The notes: generated by a model not told the origin, from the letters alone. A DNA stretch of 64,000 nt from Rhizobium sp. R635 (GCF_002211285.1 NZ_LOKX01000032.1:248001-312000); one strand, 5' to 3'; counted from the first letter of the stretch, positions 35,901 to 46,045 are shown. Translations and numbers: made by a program.

Positions 35901-38900
35901 CGCTTTCGCCGGCGAAGTCACACGCGTGGCCCGCGAAGTCGGCACCGAAGGCAAGCTCGGCGGCCAGGCGCAGGTGCCGGGTGTGGCCGGCACCTGGAAG
36001 GACCTGACCGACACCGTCAACGTCATGGCCGCCAACTTGACCGAGCAAGTACGCGGCATCGTCAAGGTGGTGACGGCGGTCGCGAACGGCGACCTCAAGC
36101 AGAACCTCACCGTAGCCTCCAAGGGCGAGGTGGCCGCCCTTGCCGAAACCATCAACAACATGACCAATACGCTCGCGACCTTCGCCGACCAGGTGACGAC
36201 GGTGGCGCGCGAAGTCGGCGTCGAAGGCCGTCTCGGCGGCCAGGCGAATGTTCCCGGCACCGCGGGAACGTGGAAAGACTTGACCGGCAACGTCAACCTG
36301 CTGGCCGCTAATCTGACCACCCAGGTGCGCGCCATCGCCGAGGTTGCCACGGCCGTCACCAAGGGCGACCTGACGCGCTCGATCAAGGTCGATGCGCGCG
36401 GCGAAGTGGCCGAGCTCAAGGACAACATCAACACGATGATCGACAACCTGCGCCTGACGACGGAGCGCAACACCGAGCAGGACTGGCTGAAGACCAACCT
36501 GGCCCGCTTCACCAACATGCTGCAGGGCCAGCGCGACCTGACGCTGGTCGGCAAGCTGATGCTCTCGGAGCTGGCGCCGCTGGTCGGCGCGCATCAGGGC
36601 GTCATTTACCAGGTGGATGCCGACGAGGAGCAGCCGTTCCTGTCGCTGCTGTCGGTCTATGCGCAGGGCGTCGAGGCGGCGCACCCGCTGCGGCTCGATT
36701 TCGGCCAGGGCCTCGTCGGCCAATGCGCCAGCGATGCCCGCCGCATCCTCGTCACCGATCTTCCCGACAATGTCGTCCCGATCAGCTCCGGCGTGTTCAC
36801 GACGCTGCCGCGAAGCGCGATCGTGCTGCCCGTTCACTTCGAGGGCCAGGTGAAGGCGGTGATCGAGCTTGCCTCGGCCGGCGAATTCACCGAGCTGCAG
36901 CTCTCCTTCCTCGACCAGCTGACGACCTCGATCGGCATCGTCCTCAACTCGATCGAAGCGACGATGCAGACCGAAGGCCTGCTCAAGCAATCCCAGCAGC
37001 TCGCTGCCGAACTGCAGACGCAGCAGCGCGAGTTGCAGCAGACCAACGAGCAGCTCGGCCAGAAGGCGCAGCAGCTGGAGGAGCGCAACGTCGAAGTCGA
37101 GGCGAAGAACCAGGAAATCGAGCAGGCAAGACGCGCGCTGGAGGAAAAGGCGACCGAGCTTGCGCTGACATCGAAATACAAATCCGAATTCCTCGCCAAC
37201 ATGTCGCACGAGCTGCGCACGCCTTTGAATTCGATCCTCATTCTCGGCCAGCAGCTCGGGGAAAACCCTGACGGCAATCTTTCGGGCAAGCAGGTCGAGT
37301 TCGCAAAGACCATTCACGGCGCGGGCACCGATCTTCTCAACCTCATCAGCGACATCCTCGACCTCTCGAAGATCGAGTCCGGCACCGTCTCAGTCGATGC
37401 CGAGGAGATCTTCGTCACCAACCTGCTCGAAGTCATGGCGCGGCCCTTCCGCCACGAGGCGGAAAACCGCAATCTCTCCTTCGCGGTCGAGGTCGGCGCC
37501 GAAGTGACGAAGAGCATCATCACGGATTCGAAGCGCCTGCAGCAGATCCTCAAGAACCTGCTGTCGAACGCCTTCAAGTTCACCGCGCAGGGCGGGGTCA
37601 CGCTGCGCGTCGCGTCAGTGACGAGCGGCTGGTCGCCGGAGCATCCTTCACTGCGGCACGCGCCTTCGGTCATCGCCTTCGAGGTGGTCGATACCGGCAT
37701 CGGCATACCGCCCGAGAAGCAGCGCATCATCTTCGAGGCGTTCCAGCAGGCGGATGCTTCGACCAGCCGCAAATATGGCGGCACCGGACTTGGCCTGGCG
37801 ATCAGCCGCGAGTTGGCGAACCTGCTCGGCGGCGAGATCCAGCTGCGCAGCACGCCCGGCGTCGGCAGCACCTTCGTGCTCTACCTGCCGCTCACCTATG
37901 TCGGCGCCGGTGCGGTCGCGCCGAAGCCCGCCCAGGCGCCGGCAAATGTCGTGGAATTCGCGGAAGCCGCCGCGCTGCGCCGGGCCGAAAAGCCCGCCGA
38001 ACATGTCCAGGACGACCGCCACCGGATCGAGACCGGCGACTCCGTGCTGCTCATCGTCGAGGACGATGCGCACTACGCCCGCGTTCTGGTCGATCTCGCC
38101 CACGACAACGGTTTCAAGGTGCTGGTGGCGATGCGCGGCAGCGATGCGCTCGTTCTGGCGCAGGAATACAAGCCGTCGGCGATTTCGCTCGATATTTTCC
38201 TGCCCGACATGCTCGGCTGGACGGTGTTGAGCCAGCTCAAGCAGAATTCGCAGACGCGGCACATTCCGGTGCAGATCATCAGCCTCGACGAGGATCGCCA
38301 GCACGGGCTGACCCGCGGTGCCTTCGCCTTCATGAGCAAGCCGACGACGCCGGAAGGCCTCGGCAAGGCCCTATCGCGGCTGAAGGCCTATGCCGAGCCG
38401 CGCCGCAAGCAATTGCTGCTGGTGGAAGACAATGAAGCCGAGCGCATGAGCGTCACCGCCCTTCTCGGGCACGACGACATCGACATAACAAGCGTCGGCT
38501 CCGGGTCGGAGGCTCTCGCCGTTCTCCGGCAGGGCTCGGCCGATTGCGTCGTGCTCGACCTGACGCTGCCCGACATGTCCGGTTTCGACGTGCTGGAGCA
38601 GATCCGCGACGATGACGGGATCGCCGAGGTGCCGGTGGTCGTCTTCACCGGCCGCGAGCTTTCGCCAGAGGAGGACGCCACGCTGCACAGCATGGCGCGC
38701 AGCGTCGTGGTGAAGGGCGTGGAGTCGCCCGAGCGCCTGCTCGACGAGACGGCGCTCTTCCTGCACCGCGTCGTCGCCGACCTGCCGGCCGCAAAACAGG
38801 CGACGCTGCAGGAGCTGCACAGTTCCGACGAGGATCTCGTCGGCGAGACCGTGCTGCTCGTCGACGACGACGCCCGCAACATCTTCGCGTTGAGCAGCGT

Positions 38901-39210
38901 GCTGGAGCGCCGGGGCATGAAGGTGCTGACGGCGACGACCGGCAGCGAGGCGATCGACGTCATCAACACCGAGCCCTCGGTGGCGATCGTGCTGATGGAC
39001 ATCATGATGCCCGGCATGGATGGCTACGAGACGATGCAGGTCATCCGCTCGGAGCCGCGCTTCCGGCGGCTGCCGATCCTGGCGCTGACGGCCAAGGCGA
39101 TGAAGGGCGACCGTGAGAAATGCCTGGAGGCGGGCGCATCGGATTACCTGGCCAAGCCCGTCAACACCGAGCAGCTATTGTCGGCGCTGCGCATGTGGCT
39201 GCACCGCTGA
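32908..39210 (+). CDS. giant soluble hybrid histidine kinase with poly-HAMP array
   Basis: A 2,100-residue cytosolic kinase with no membrane segment. Residues 1-174 hold divergent HAMP-like sequence. Eleven 92-residue repeats follow (175-1186), each with EVTRVAREVGTEG, GTWKDLT and GEILELK motifs. A GAF domain (about 1211-1355), a Gln-rich coiled coil and the kinase core come next: His-1434 in MSHELRTPLN, N-box KNLLSNAFKF, G-boxes DTGIGIPPEKQ and GGTGLGLAIS. Three receivers follow, with Asp-1762, Asp-1884 and Asp-2031. Start: GTG at 32908 with GGGGGGA upstream. The layout matches group III (Nik1/Os-1-like) kinases, known for osmosensing in fungi. It is cotranscribed with the next kinase (10-bp gap). 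Confidence 0.93.
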   Translation: MSKQTSEYSADSIAPDSLNGRDHKSMAFDDASALLEVLVAVRRGDFSVRMRSDLTGLTGKVADALNDIIAANQRMAKQLEHVGQVVGRDGRTSTRVRFGLSDGSWSEMEGSINGLIDDLLWPTTAVTRTITAVAKGDLLQTVPLDVDGRALKGEFLRSADIVNTMIKQLSVFTSEVTRVAREVGTDGKLGGQAQVPEVTGVWKDLTESVNSMASNLTAQVRNIAEVTIAVANGDLSKKITVDVRGEILQLKEAINTMVDQLRSFASEVTRVAREVGTEGKLGGQALVPGVAGTWKDLTDSVNAMCGNLTAQVRNIAQVTTAVARGDLSRKITVDVSGEILELKETINTMVDQLNGFAGEVTRVAREVGTEGRLGGQAQVPGVAGTWKDLTDNVNSMASNLTAQVRNIAEVSTAIANGDLSKKITVTVSGEILELKETINTMVDQLNAFASEVTRVAREVGTEGRLGGQANVRGVAGTWKDLTENVNSMGGNLTAQVRNIAEVSTAIANGDLSKKITVDVKGEILELKETINTMVDQLNAFASEVTRVAREVGTEGRLGGQANVRGVAGTWKDLTDSVNSMASNLTGQVRNIAEVATAVAQGDLSKKITVPVSGEILELKETINTMVDQLNGFAGEVTRVAREVGTEGRLGGQANVLGVAGTWKDLTDSVNSMAGNLTAQVRNIAEVSTAIANGDLSKKITVSVSGEILELKETLNTMVDQLNRFASEVTRVAREVGTEGKLGGQAQVPGVAGTWKDLTENVNSMASNLTGQVRNIAEVTTAVARGDLSRKITVDVKGEILELKNTINTMVDQLNAFAGEVTRVAREVGTEGKLGGQAQVSGVAGTWKDLTDSVNSMAGNLTAQVRNIAEVATAIANGDLSRKITVDVRGEILLLKDTLNTMVDQLRSFAGEVTRVAREVGTDGRLGGQAVVPGVAGTWKDLTDNVNLLAANLTTQVRNIAEVTTAVARGDLSRKITVDVKGEILELKNTINTMVDQLNAFAGEVTRVAREVGTEGKLGGQAQVPGVAGTWKDLTDTVNVMAANLTEQVRGIVKVVTAVANGDLKQNLTVASKGEVAALAETINNMTNTLATFADQVTTVAREVGVEGRLGGQANVPGTAGTWKDLTGNVNLLAANLTTQVRAIAEVATAVTKGDLTRSIKVDARGEVAELKDNINTMIDNLRLTTERNTEQDWLKTNLARFTNMLQGQRDLTLVGKLMLSELAPLVGAHQGVIYQVDADEEQPFLSLLSVYAQGVEAAHPLRLDFGQGLVGQCASDARRILVTDLPDNVVPISSGVFTTLPRSAIVLPVHFEGQVKAVIELASAGEFTELQLSFLDQLTTSIGIVLNSIEATMQTEGLLKQSQQLAAELQTQQRELQQTNEQLGQKAQQLEERNVEVEAKNQEIEQARRALEEKATELALTSKYKSEFLANMSHELRTPLNSILILGQQLGENPDGNLSGKQVEFAKTIHGAGTDLLNLISDILDLSKIESGTVSVDAEEIFVTNLLEVMARPFRHEAENRNLSFAVEVGAEVTKSIITDSKRLQQILKNLLSNAFKFTAQGGVTLRVASVTSGWSPEHPSLRHAPSVIAFEVVDTGIGIPPEKQRIIFEAFQQADASTSRKYGGTGLGLAISRELANLLGGEIQLRSTPGVGSTFVLYLPLTYVGAGAVAPKPAQAPANVVEFAEAAALRRAEKPAEHVQDDRHRIETGDSVLLIVEDDAHYARVLVDLAHDNGFKVLVAMRGSDALVLAQEYKPSAISLDIFLPDMLGWTVLSQLKQNSQTRHIPVQIISLDEDRQHGLTRGAFAFMSKPTTPEGLGKALSRLKAYAEPRRKQLLLVEDNEAERMSVTALLGHDDIDITSVGSGSEALAVLRQGSADCVVLDLTLPDMSGFDVLEQIRDDDGIAEVPVVVFTGRELSPEEDATLHSMARSVVVKGVESPERLLDETALFLHRVVADLPAAKQATLQELHSSDEDLVGETVLLVDDDARNIFALSSVLERRGMKVLTATTGSEAIDVINTEPSVAIVLMDIMMPGMDGYETMQVIRSEPRFRRLPILALTAKAMKGDREKCLEAGASDYLAKPVNTEQLLSALRMWLHR
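33430..36465 (+). repeat. eleven tandem 276-bp coding repeats (HAMP-type units)
   Basis: Units begin at 33430, 33706, 33982, 34258, 34534, 34810, 35086, 35362, 35638, 35914 and 36190, exactly 276 bp apart, and encode 92 residues each. Divergence rises at the ends (units 1 and 11). The protein from late unit 7 to early unit 8 is identical to that from late unit 9 to early unit 10, over about 65 residues, 552 bp apart. This points to recent two-unit duplication or gene conversion. Confidence 0.92.
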
Positions 39211-39220
39211 GGACCCGGTC

Positions 39221-40897
39221 ATGAACCCCGTCAACATCCTCCTCGTCGACGACCAGCCCGCCAAGCTCCTGAGCTATGAGGTCATTCTCGAAGAACTCGA
39301 GGAGAACCTCATCAAGGCGCAATCGGCCCGCGAAGCCTTCGAGCACCTGTTGCGCACCGAAATCGCCGTGATCCTCGTCGATGTCTGCATGCCGGAGCAG
39401 GACGGTTTCGAACTCGTCGGCATGATCCGCCAGCATCCGCGCTACCAGAACACGCCGATCATCTTCGTCTCCGCCGTCATGCTGGCCGAACCCGACCGGC
39501 TGCGCGGTTATGCAGTCGGAGCGGTCGACTATGTCTCGGTCCCGATCGTGCCCGAGGTGCTGAGGGCCAAGGTCAGGGTTTTTGCCGATCTCTACAGGAA
39601 GACGCGGGAGCTCGAACGGCTGAATGCCGATCTGGAGGCCCGCGTTCGCCAGCGCACCGCCGAACTCGAAACCTCCGCAGCGCAACTGCGCCAGCTCAAC
39701 GAGGAGCTGGAACACCGGATCGACCAAAGGACGCGCGAGCGCGAGGAGGCGCTGGCCCAGCTCTTCGAGGCGCAGAAGCTCGACACGATCGGCCACCTCA
39801 CGGGCGGCGTGGCGCACGATTTCAACAATCTCCTGATGGCGGTTCTCGGCAGCCTGAGCCTCCTGAAGAAGCGGCTTCCGGCCGACGAGCGCAGCGAACG
39901 CCTGGTGACGAACGCGATCCAGGCGGCCGAGCGCGGAACGGCGCTGACCCAGCGCCTGCTCGCCTTCGCCCGCCGCCAGGAGCTGAAACCGCAGGCGGTC
40001 GATTTCCTCCGGCTGTTCGAAAACGTCGAGGATCTTCTTGCCAAGGCGGTGGGGCCGCGCGTCGAAATCCGCAAAAGCATCCCGGCGGATCTGTCGCCGC
40101 TGCTGGTCGACAGCAACCAGCTGGAACTGGCGCTGCTCAATCTCTTCGTCAATGCCCGGGATGCGCTGGAAAGCGGCGGCGCCGTCACCGTTGCTGCGGC
40201 TGAGGCCGAAGAGCCGACATTGCCCGGCCTTGCGGGCGGCAATTACATCAGGATATCGGTGTCGGACGATGGCGAAGGCATGGACGAGGCGACGGTGTCG
40301 CGCGCCGCCGAGCCCTTCTTCACCACCAAAGGGGTCGGCAAGGGCACCGGTCTCGGCCTGTCGATGGTGCATGGTCTGGCCGCCCAATCCGGCGGTTCGA
40401 TCCAGATATCGAGCATGCGGGGAAAGGGCACGACCGTCTCCCTGTGGCTGCCCGTCGCCGAGGCCTTCGCCAGGACACAGCCGGTCGCCGAGCCTCCGGC
40501 GGCCGAACCCTTGAAACCGGTGTCGAGGCCGCTTGCCATTCTCGTCGTCGATGACGACGCCCTGGTCCGGACCGGAACCGTGGCGATGCTGGAGGATCTC
40601 GGCCACCTGCCGCGGGAAGCCTCTTCGGCTTCACAGGCGCTGGAATTCCTCGCCGCCGGCCAGGGCTGCGACCTCGTCATCACCGATCATGCCATGCCCG
40701 GCATGACGGGCGCCGAGCTCGCGCGCCACCTTCGCTCCGCTTTCCCCGGCCTGCCCGTCATCCTCGCCTCGGGTTATGCCGAGCTTTCCGAAGACAATGC
40801 GCTCGGCCGGATGCTGAGAATGACGAAGCCCTTCACGCAGGAGCAGCTACAGACGGCCATGGATCAGGCGCTGTCAGGCAAGGTCGCGGCGGCTTGA
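39221..40897 (+). CDS. hybrid histidine kinase, REC-HisKA-HATPase-REC
   Basis: A 558-residue soluble kinase. An N-terminal receiver (ILLVDDQPAKLL, Asp-54 in LVDVCMPEQDGF) is joined by a long coiled coil to the kinase core. The core has His-199 in GGVAHDFNNLL, then NLFVNARDAL and GKGTGLGLSMVHG. A C-terminal receiver (ILVVDDDALVRTG) has Asp-489 in VITDHAMPGM. The HDFNN-type H-box differs from the HELRTPL box of its larger partner, so the two are not simple duplicates. The 10-bp gap to the giant kinase implies one operon. The N-terminal receiver may take phosphate from the giant kinase. No DNA-binding output is fused. Confidence 0.93.
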   Translation: MNPVNILLVDDQPAKLLSYEVILEELEENLIKAQSAREAFEHLLRTEIAVILVDVCMPEQDGFELVGMIRQHPRYQNTPIIFVSAVMLAEPDRLRGYAVGAVDYVSVPIVPEVLRAKVRVFADLYRKTRELERLNADLEARVRQRTAELETSAAQLRQLNEELEHRIDQRTREREEALAQLFEAQKLDTIGHLTGGVAHDFNNLLMAVLGSLSLLKKRLPADERSERLVTNAIQAAERGTALTQRLLAFARRQELKPQAVDFLRLFENVEDLLAKAVGPRVEIRKSIPADLSPLLVDSNQLELALLNLFVNARDALESGGAVTVAAAEAEEPTLPGLAGGNYIRISVSDDGEGMDEATVSRAAEPFFTTKGVGKGTGLGLSMVHGLAAQSGGSIQISSMRGKGTTVSLWLPVAEAFARTQPVAEPPAAEPLKPVSRPLAILVVDDDALVRTGTVAMLEDLGHLPREASSASQALEFLAAGQGCDLVITDHAMPGMTGAELARHLRSAFPGLPVILASGYAELSEDNALGRMLRMTKPFTQEQLQTAMDQALSGKVAAA

Positions 40898-40985
40898 GCC
40901 GAAACACACGGCCGGCGTCTTTGAAATATCGGGATGAGGTTGATCTGGTGCCGGTGGAAATGGATCATTTCTACCTCTCATTGCT

Positions 40986-41186
40986 TCACTGTGGCGCTTC
41001 GTCGATCTTTTCACGATCGATTTGGTTCATGCGCGCTTCGAGGCGCTGCCAGGTCTCATCGAGTGGCTTGGCCTTGCTATAGGCATCGTAAGTGGCCGCA
41101 ACTTCCGTCCGCAACCAATGCTCGATGGCATTTTCGCGTTCCATCTCCGAGGGCATTGTAATGCTCGTCTCTTGCGTCGAATGCAT
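40986..41186 (-). CDS. orphan ParD/RHH-type antitoxin-like protein
   Basis: A 66-residue protein. The run IEHWLRTEVAATYDAYSKAK followed by WQRLEARM resembles antitoxins of ParD-like modules that often read WLRTEVAPAYDALKADPSRA. AGGAG lies 6 nt before the ATG. No ParE-like toxin follows: the 88 bp downstream contain only very short frames. The gene is therefore an orphan, a relic, or an antitoxin acting in trans. Family assignment is by recall of the motif and is moderate. Confidence 0.55.
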   Translation of the reverse strand: MHSTQETSITMPSEMERENAIEHWLRTEVAATYDAYSKAKPLDETWQRLEARMNQIDREKIDEAPQ

Positions 41187-41348
41187 CGATGCACTCCTAT
41201 TCTTTCAAAGGCATACAACAACCCTGCGACAGAATAGAATCCTACTGCTCTCGACAGCTGGCCGATAGAGCAATCCGCGCGCGGACGAAACTTTTTGCTC
41301 CTGGAAAAGTTACCCAAATCCCGTCCCGATTTCATCGAAGGGTTTCCC

Positions 41349-43124
<1,776 letters not shown>

Positions 43125-43138
43125 GAGGAAGGCAAGTG

Positions 43139-45040
43139 ATGAAATCCGCTGACCTCGACAAGCTCGCCCGCCGGCACGGCATCAGTCCGACGAGGCCGAG
43201 CCCCGACAATCGGGAGGTGGCGATCTCCAATGCGGTCAAGCGCAAGATACTTTCGGCGTTGAACGTCGAATTGTCCTCTGCCGCCGGTCCCGAGACCAGC
43301 GTGGCGCAGCCGGAGCCGGCGGATGGGAAGATCGCGGTGTCGTTCCTGCCCGAGTTTCTTGCCTGCACGCGGATCTGGGGCATAGCCCTGCAGCTTTACG
43401 AACTTCGTTCGGTGCGCAACTGGGGGATCGGAGACTTCGAGGATCTTGGCGAGATGGCGGATCTTGCGGGGTCGCTCGGCGCGGATTTCATCGGCCTCAA
43501 CCCGCTTCATGCGCCGCTCCTTGCCGATCCCGAGCGCTGCAGCCCTTACGAACCTTCGAACCGCCAGCATCTGAACCCGCTCTATATCGCCGTCGACCGG
43601 GTGCCGGGATTCGCCGGCAATGCCGAACTCGAACGGCAATTGAAGGAGCTTCGCCGAACCGTTCTCGTTGACTATGCCGGCGTCGCACGCCTCAAGCTTC
43701 AAGCCCTGCGCGACCTCTGGCCGGTCTGGAAGGCGCAAGCGGAGATGGACGAGACCTACAATCCCGATGATTTCGCCGCTTTCGTGGCGCAGGGCGGGCA
43801 CAGCTTGCGGCGACACGCGCTTTTCGACTGCCTGTCGCTTTCCATGGTCGAGCGCGGCGCGGGCGCCGGCTGGCAGGCATGGCCGGTGGAGTTCCAGCGT
43901 GTCGACAGTCCCACCGTCGCCGCGTTCGAGCGCGAGCATGCCGACGACATCCGTTTCCACATGTGGCTGCAATGGCTCGCCCATCGGCAGCTGCTGCAGG
44001 CGGCGGAGCGGGCGCGCAAGGCCGGCCTGCGGCTCGGGCTCTATCTCGATCTTGCCGTGGGCGAGGCCGTCGACGGTTCGGCGACGTGGAGCGAGCCCGA
44101 AGTCTATATCTCCGAGGCCACCATCGGCAGCCCTCCCGATCCCTTCGCCATCGATGGACAGGACTGGCACTTAGCCGGCTTCCTGCCCTCCAAGATCACC
44201 GCAGGAGATATGTCGCCTTACCGCCGCATGGTGAGCGCTGCCATGCGCTATGCCGGCGCGATCCGCATCGACCACGCACCGGCGCTTCGCCGCCTCTTCC
44301 TCGTGCCGCTCGGCAGCCGGCCGGAGGAGGGCGCCTATGTCCGCTATCCCCAGCATCAGCTCATGCAGATCCTCGCCGAGACGTCCGCCGAGCATCGTTG
44401 CCTCGTCATCGGCGAGGCGCTCGGAATGATCCCGGAAGACCTGCCGGACGATCTCGAAGCAGCGCAGATCCTTTCCTACCGCATCCTTTCCTATGAGCAG
44501 GACGAAAAGGGCCTCAAGCCGGCCGACGCCTATCCCGCCCTCGCTCTGGCCTGCATTTCGACGCATGACCACCAGACGCTTGCCGGCTGGTGGCGCAGCG
44601 CCGACATTCGGGATCGGTGTCAGCACGGTATCGTGCCGCCCGATCTCACCGAAAAACATCTCGAAAACCGCAAACGGGAGCGCAGACACCTGAAGGCGGC
44701 GCTCAAGGCGGCGGGCCTCAATCTGCCGGTCCGCCTGACCGCAAGGGCAAGCCAGGAGACGCTGAGGCAACTCACAGTCAGCGCCCATCGCTTCATCGCC
44801 AGAACGCCGTCGCTGCTCGTAGCGGTCCGGCTTGCCGATCTCACCGACGAGAAAAAGCCGACCAATATTCCAGGCACCAGCGACAGCTACCCCAACTGGA
44901 AGCCGAAACTCTCGGTCTCGCTCGAAAATCTGAGATCGAGCCCGCTGCTCGCGCGCGTGACGCAGGCGATGCGGGAAGAACGGCCGCAAAATCGAACGGG
45001 GAGGGAACGAATAGAGAGGCGGCGGATTCTGAATAGGTAA
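43139..45040 (+). CDS. malQ: 4-alpha-glucanotransferase
   Basis: MalQ (GH77, 633 residues) disproportionates maltodextrins. Seen motifs are GADFIGLNPLHA and SPYEPSNRQHLNPLYI in the first half, the nucleophile region GAIRIDHAPALRRLFLVP, and acid region LVIGEALGMIPEDL. The C-terminal part has STHDHQTLAGWW. AGGAAGG lies 6 nt before ATG 43139; a GTG one codon earlier is less well placed. With TreZ it forms a maltodextrin-processing pair. The MalQ may build longer chains for TreY (elsewhere) or recycle glucan breakdown products. Confidence 0.94.
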   Translation: MKSADLDKLARRHGISPTRPSPDNREVAISNAVKRKILSALNVELSSAAGPETSVAQPEPADGKIAVSFLPEFLACTRIWGIALQLYELRSVRNWGIGDFEDLGEMADLAGSLGADFIGLNPLHAPLLADPERCSPYEPSNRQHLNPLYIAVDRVPGFAGNAELERQLKELRRTVLVDYAGVARLKLQALRDLWPVWKAQAEMDETYNPDDFAAFVAQGGHSLRRHALFDCLSLSMVERGAGAGWQAWPVEFQRVDSPTVAAFEREHADDIRFHMWLQWLAHRQLLQAAERARKAGLRLGLYLDLAVGEAVDGSATWSEPEVYISEATIGSPPDPFAIDGQDWHLAGFLPSKITAGDMSPYRRMVSAAMRYAGAIRIDHAPALRRLFLVPLGSRPEEGAYVRYPQHQLMQILAETSAEHRCLVIGEALGMIPEDLPDDLEAAQILSYRILSYEQDEKGLKPADAYPALALACISTHDHQTLAGWWRSADIRDRCQHGIVPPDLTEKHLENRKRERRHLKAALKAAGLNLPVRLTARASQETLRQLTVSAHRFIARTPSLLVAVRLADLTDEKKPTNIPGTSDSYPNWKPKLSVSLENLRSSPLLARVTQAMREERPQNRTGRERIERRRILNR

Positions 45041-45057
45041 GAGTAAGGATCGCCGAA

Positions 45058-45252
45058 ATGAAATCGAAGAAACCACTGGTCGAAGTCGCCGTCGCAACCG
45101 AGGAAGGACGGGTGCCGCTCGGCAACGCCAAGCAGGCGCTGGCGCTTCCTGACGATCTCGATGTGGAAGTATCCCATCCCGATCATGAGCCGGGCAACAC
45201 GGATCATTTCATCCAGAAAAACGAGCTGCGCCGGCATCTGGATAAATCTTAG
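45058..45252 (+). CDS. small soluble protein of unknown function
   Basis: A 64-residue acidic, charged protein (EVAVATEEGRVPLGN, then DLDVEVSHPDHEPGNTD and ending NELRRHLDKS). It has no signal peptide or membrane helix and I do not recognise it. It starts 17 bp after the malQ stop with a modest ribosome site (GTAAGAGTAAGGA), so it may share the treZ-malQ transcript. Codon use fits the neighbours. Its length leaves some doubt that it is real. Confidence 0.5.
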   Translation: MKSKKPLVEVAVATEEGRVPLGNAKQALALPDDLDVEVSHPDHEPGNTDHFIQKNELRRHLDKS

Positions 45253-45302
45253 GAGCGATTTGCCTGGGGCGTTCCCACTGTTGCGGATTTGCCGCCCAAG
45301 GC

Positions 45303-45327
45303 GGAACTTCCGCGCCTTTGGATTGTT
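45303..45327 (+). promoter_or_regulatory. EcfG-like promoter, weaker
   Basis: GGAAC (45303-45307) and TGTT (45324-45327) with a 16-bp spacer. The -10 differs by one base from CGTT. It would start a transcript about 80 bp before the 53-residue membrane peptide. Confidence 0.5.
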
Positions 45328-45415
45328 TGACTCGACAAACCGAAGGAGAAAATCTGATCAGCCGGAGGCTTCAGGTCCGTCCGCTTGATATGACCAACAT
45401 GATGGAAAACAGACC

Positions 45416-45577
45416 ATGACGACCGCATTCATTCTCGTTGCACTGACCCTCATCGTCATCTTCGCCGGCCCGACCATGCTCTATATCTGCGTCGGCTATG
45501 CCGACTATATGCTGGAGCGGCGCAGGCATTTGCTGGCGGTAAAACACGCCGTAAGGCGTCGCAGCGACGAGCTTTAG
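45416..45577 (+). CDS. 53-residue single-span membrane peptide
   Basis: A small gene: ATG 45416 to TAG 45577. The first 29 residues are hydrophobic (ILVALTLIVIFAGPTMLYI), forming one membrane helix. The rest is basic (YMLERRRHLLAVKHAVRRRS), which would keep the tail in the cytoplasm. The strong hydrophobic-then-basic pattern and an EcfG-like promoter upstream favour a real gene. The ribosome site is weak (GGAAAA). It sits in a run of small genes of which at least one more has such a promoter. Function is unknown. Confidence 0.55.
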   Translation: MTTAFILVALTLIVIFAGPTMLYICVGYADYMLERRRHLLAVKHAVRRRSDEL

Positions 45578-45690
45578 CCCCGGCGAACGATCGGGGCCAG
45601 GATCATCTTCACGCTTGAATGCCGACGCTTTCGGCCGCCGGCCCGGTTGTTCCGGTCCATCCGGGCTTTCGCTTGCCGCCGCTCGATTCC

Positions 45691-45716
45691 GGAACAAATA
45701 TCCCTCGCCGCTTGTT
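45691..45716 (+). promoter_or_regulatory. EcfG-like promoter of the lipoprotein gene
   Basis: GGAAC (45691-45695) and TGTT (45713-45716) with a 17-bp spacer, 44 bp before the lipoprotein start. Matches GGAAC-N18/19-TT, the looser form of the RpoE2-type consensus. Confidence 0.65.
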
Positions 45717-45760
45717 ACATTGGCGAAAAGCTGGCGACACCGGAGCAGTTGGAGGGTTCG

Positions 45761-46045
45761 ATGAAGCGGAGCATGGGATTGATCCTCGCTGTTGCGCTGG
45801 CGGGCTGTACGGCCAGTGTAGGCAGCTATTCCTCGGCCGGTCTCGAACCCATTCCCGGCAGCATCACCTATAACGGCCAGCCGCGCACGAAGTTGACGAA
45901 ATCACCGGTGGGTTCTTCCTTTCCGCATAACTTCACCGATCAATGGGGACGGGAAGTCGAGGAGATCTACATCATCCGGCCCGACCGGACTTTGCTGATC
46001 GCCGAGCGTCATTACCGGCCGGTCTTTTCGCTCGACGACGACTAA
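45761..46045 (+). CDS. small lipoprotein of unknown function
   Basis: A 94-residue lipoprotein. The signal ends LAVALAGC, giving a lipidated Cys near residue 15. The mature part has SITYNGQPRTKLTKSPVGSS, then DQWGREVEEIYIIRPDRTLL and ERHYRPVFSLDDD, which suggests a small beta fold. A perfect GGAGGG lies just before the ATG. An EcfG-like promoter lies upstream. The following membrane-anchored gene starts 35 bp later and is probably cotranscribed. No named family recognised. Confidence 0.75.
   Translation: MKRSMGLILAVALAGCTASVGSYSSAGLEPIPGSITYNGQPRTKLTKSPVGSSFPHNFTDQWGREVEEIYIIRPDRTLLIAERHYRPVFSLDDD

Noticed and set aside
33430..36465. Regular 276-bp repeats as a CRISPR or satellite
   Set aside because: The period is far too long for CRISPR, there are no spacers, and the repeats keep one reading frame with clear protein motifs.
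32827..37317. 1,496-residue open frame on the minus strand across the HAMP array
   Set aside because: It is the antisense shadow of the kinase gene. Its repeats mirror the sense repeats, it shows no protein family, and high GC makes long stop-free antisense frames common.
40898..40985. ParE-like toxin downstream of the orphan antitoxin
   Set aside because: Minus-strand frames here are short and show no toxin motif before entering the hybrid kinase gene.
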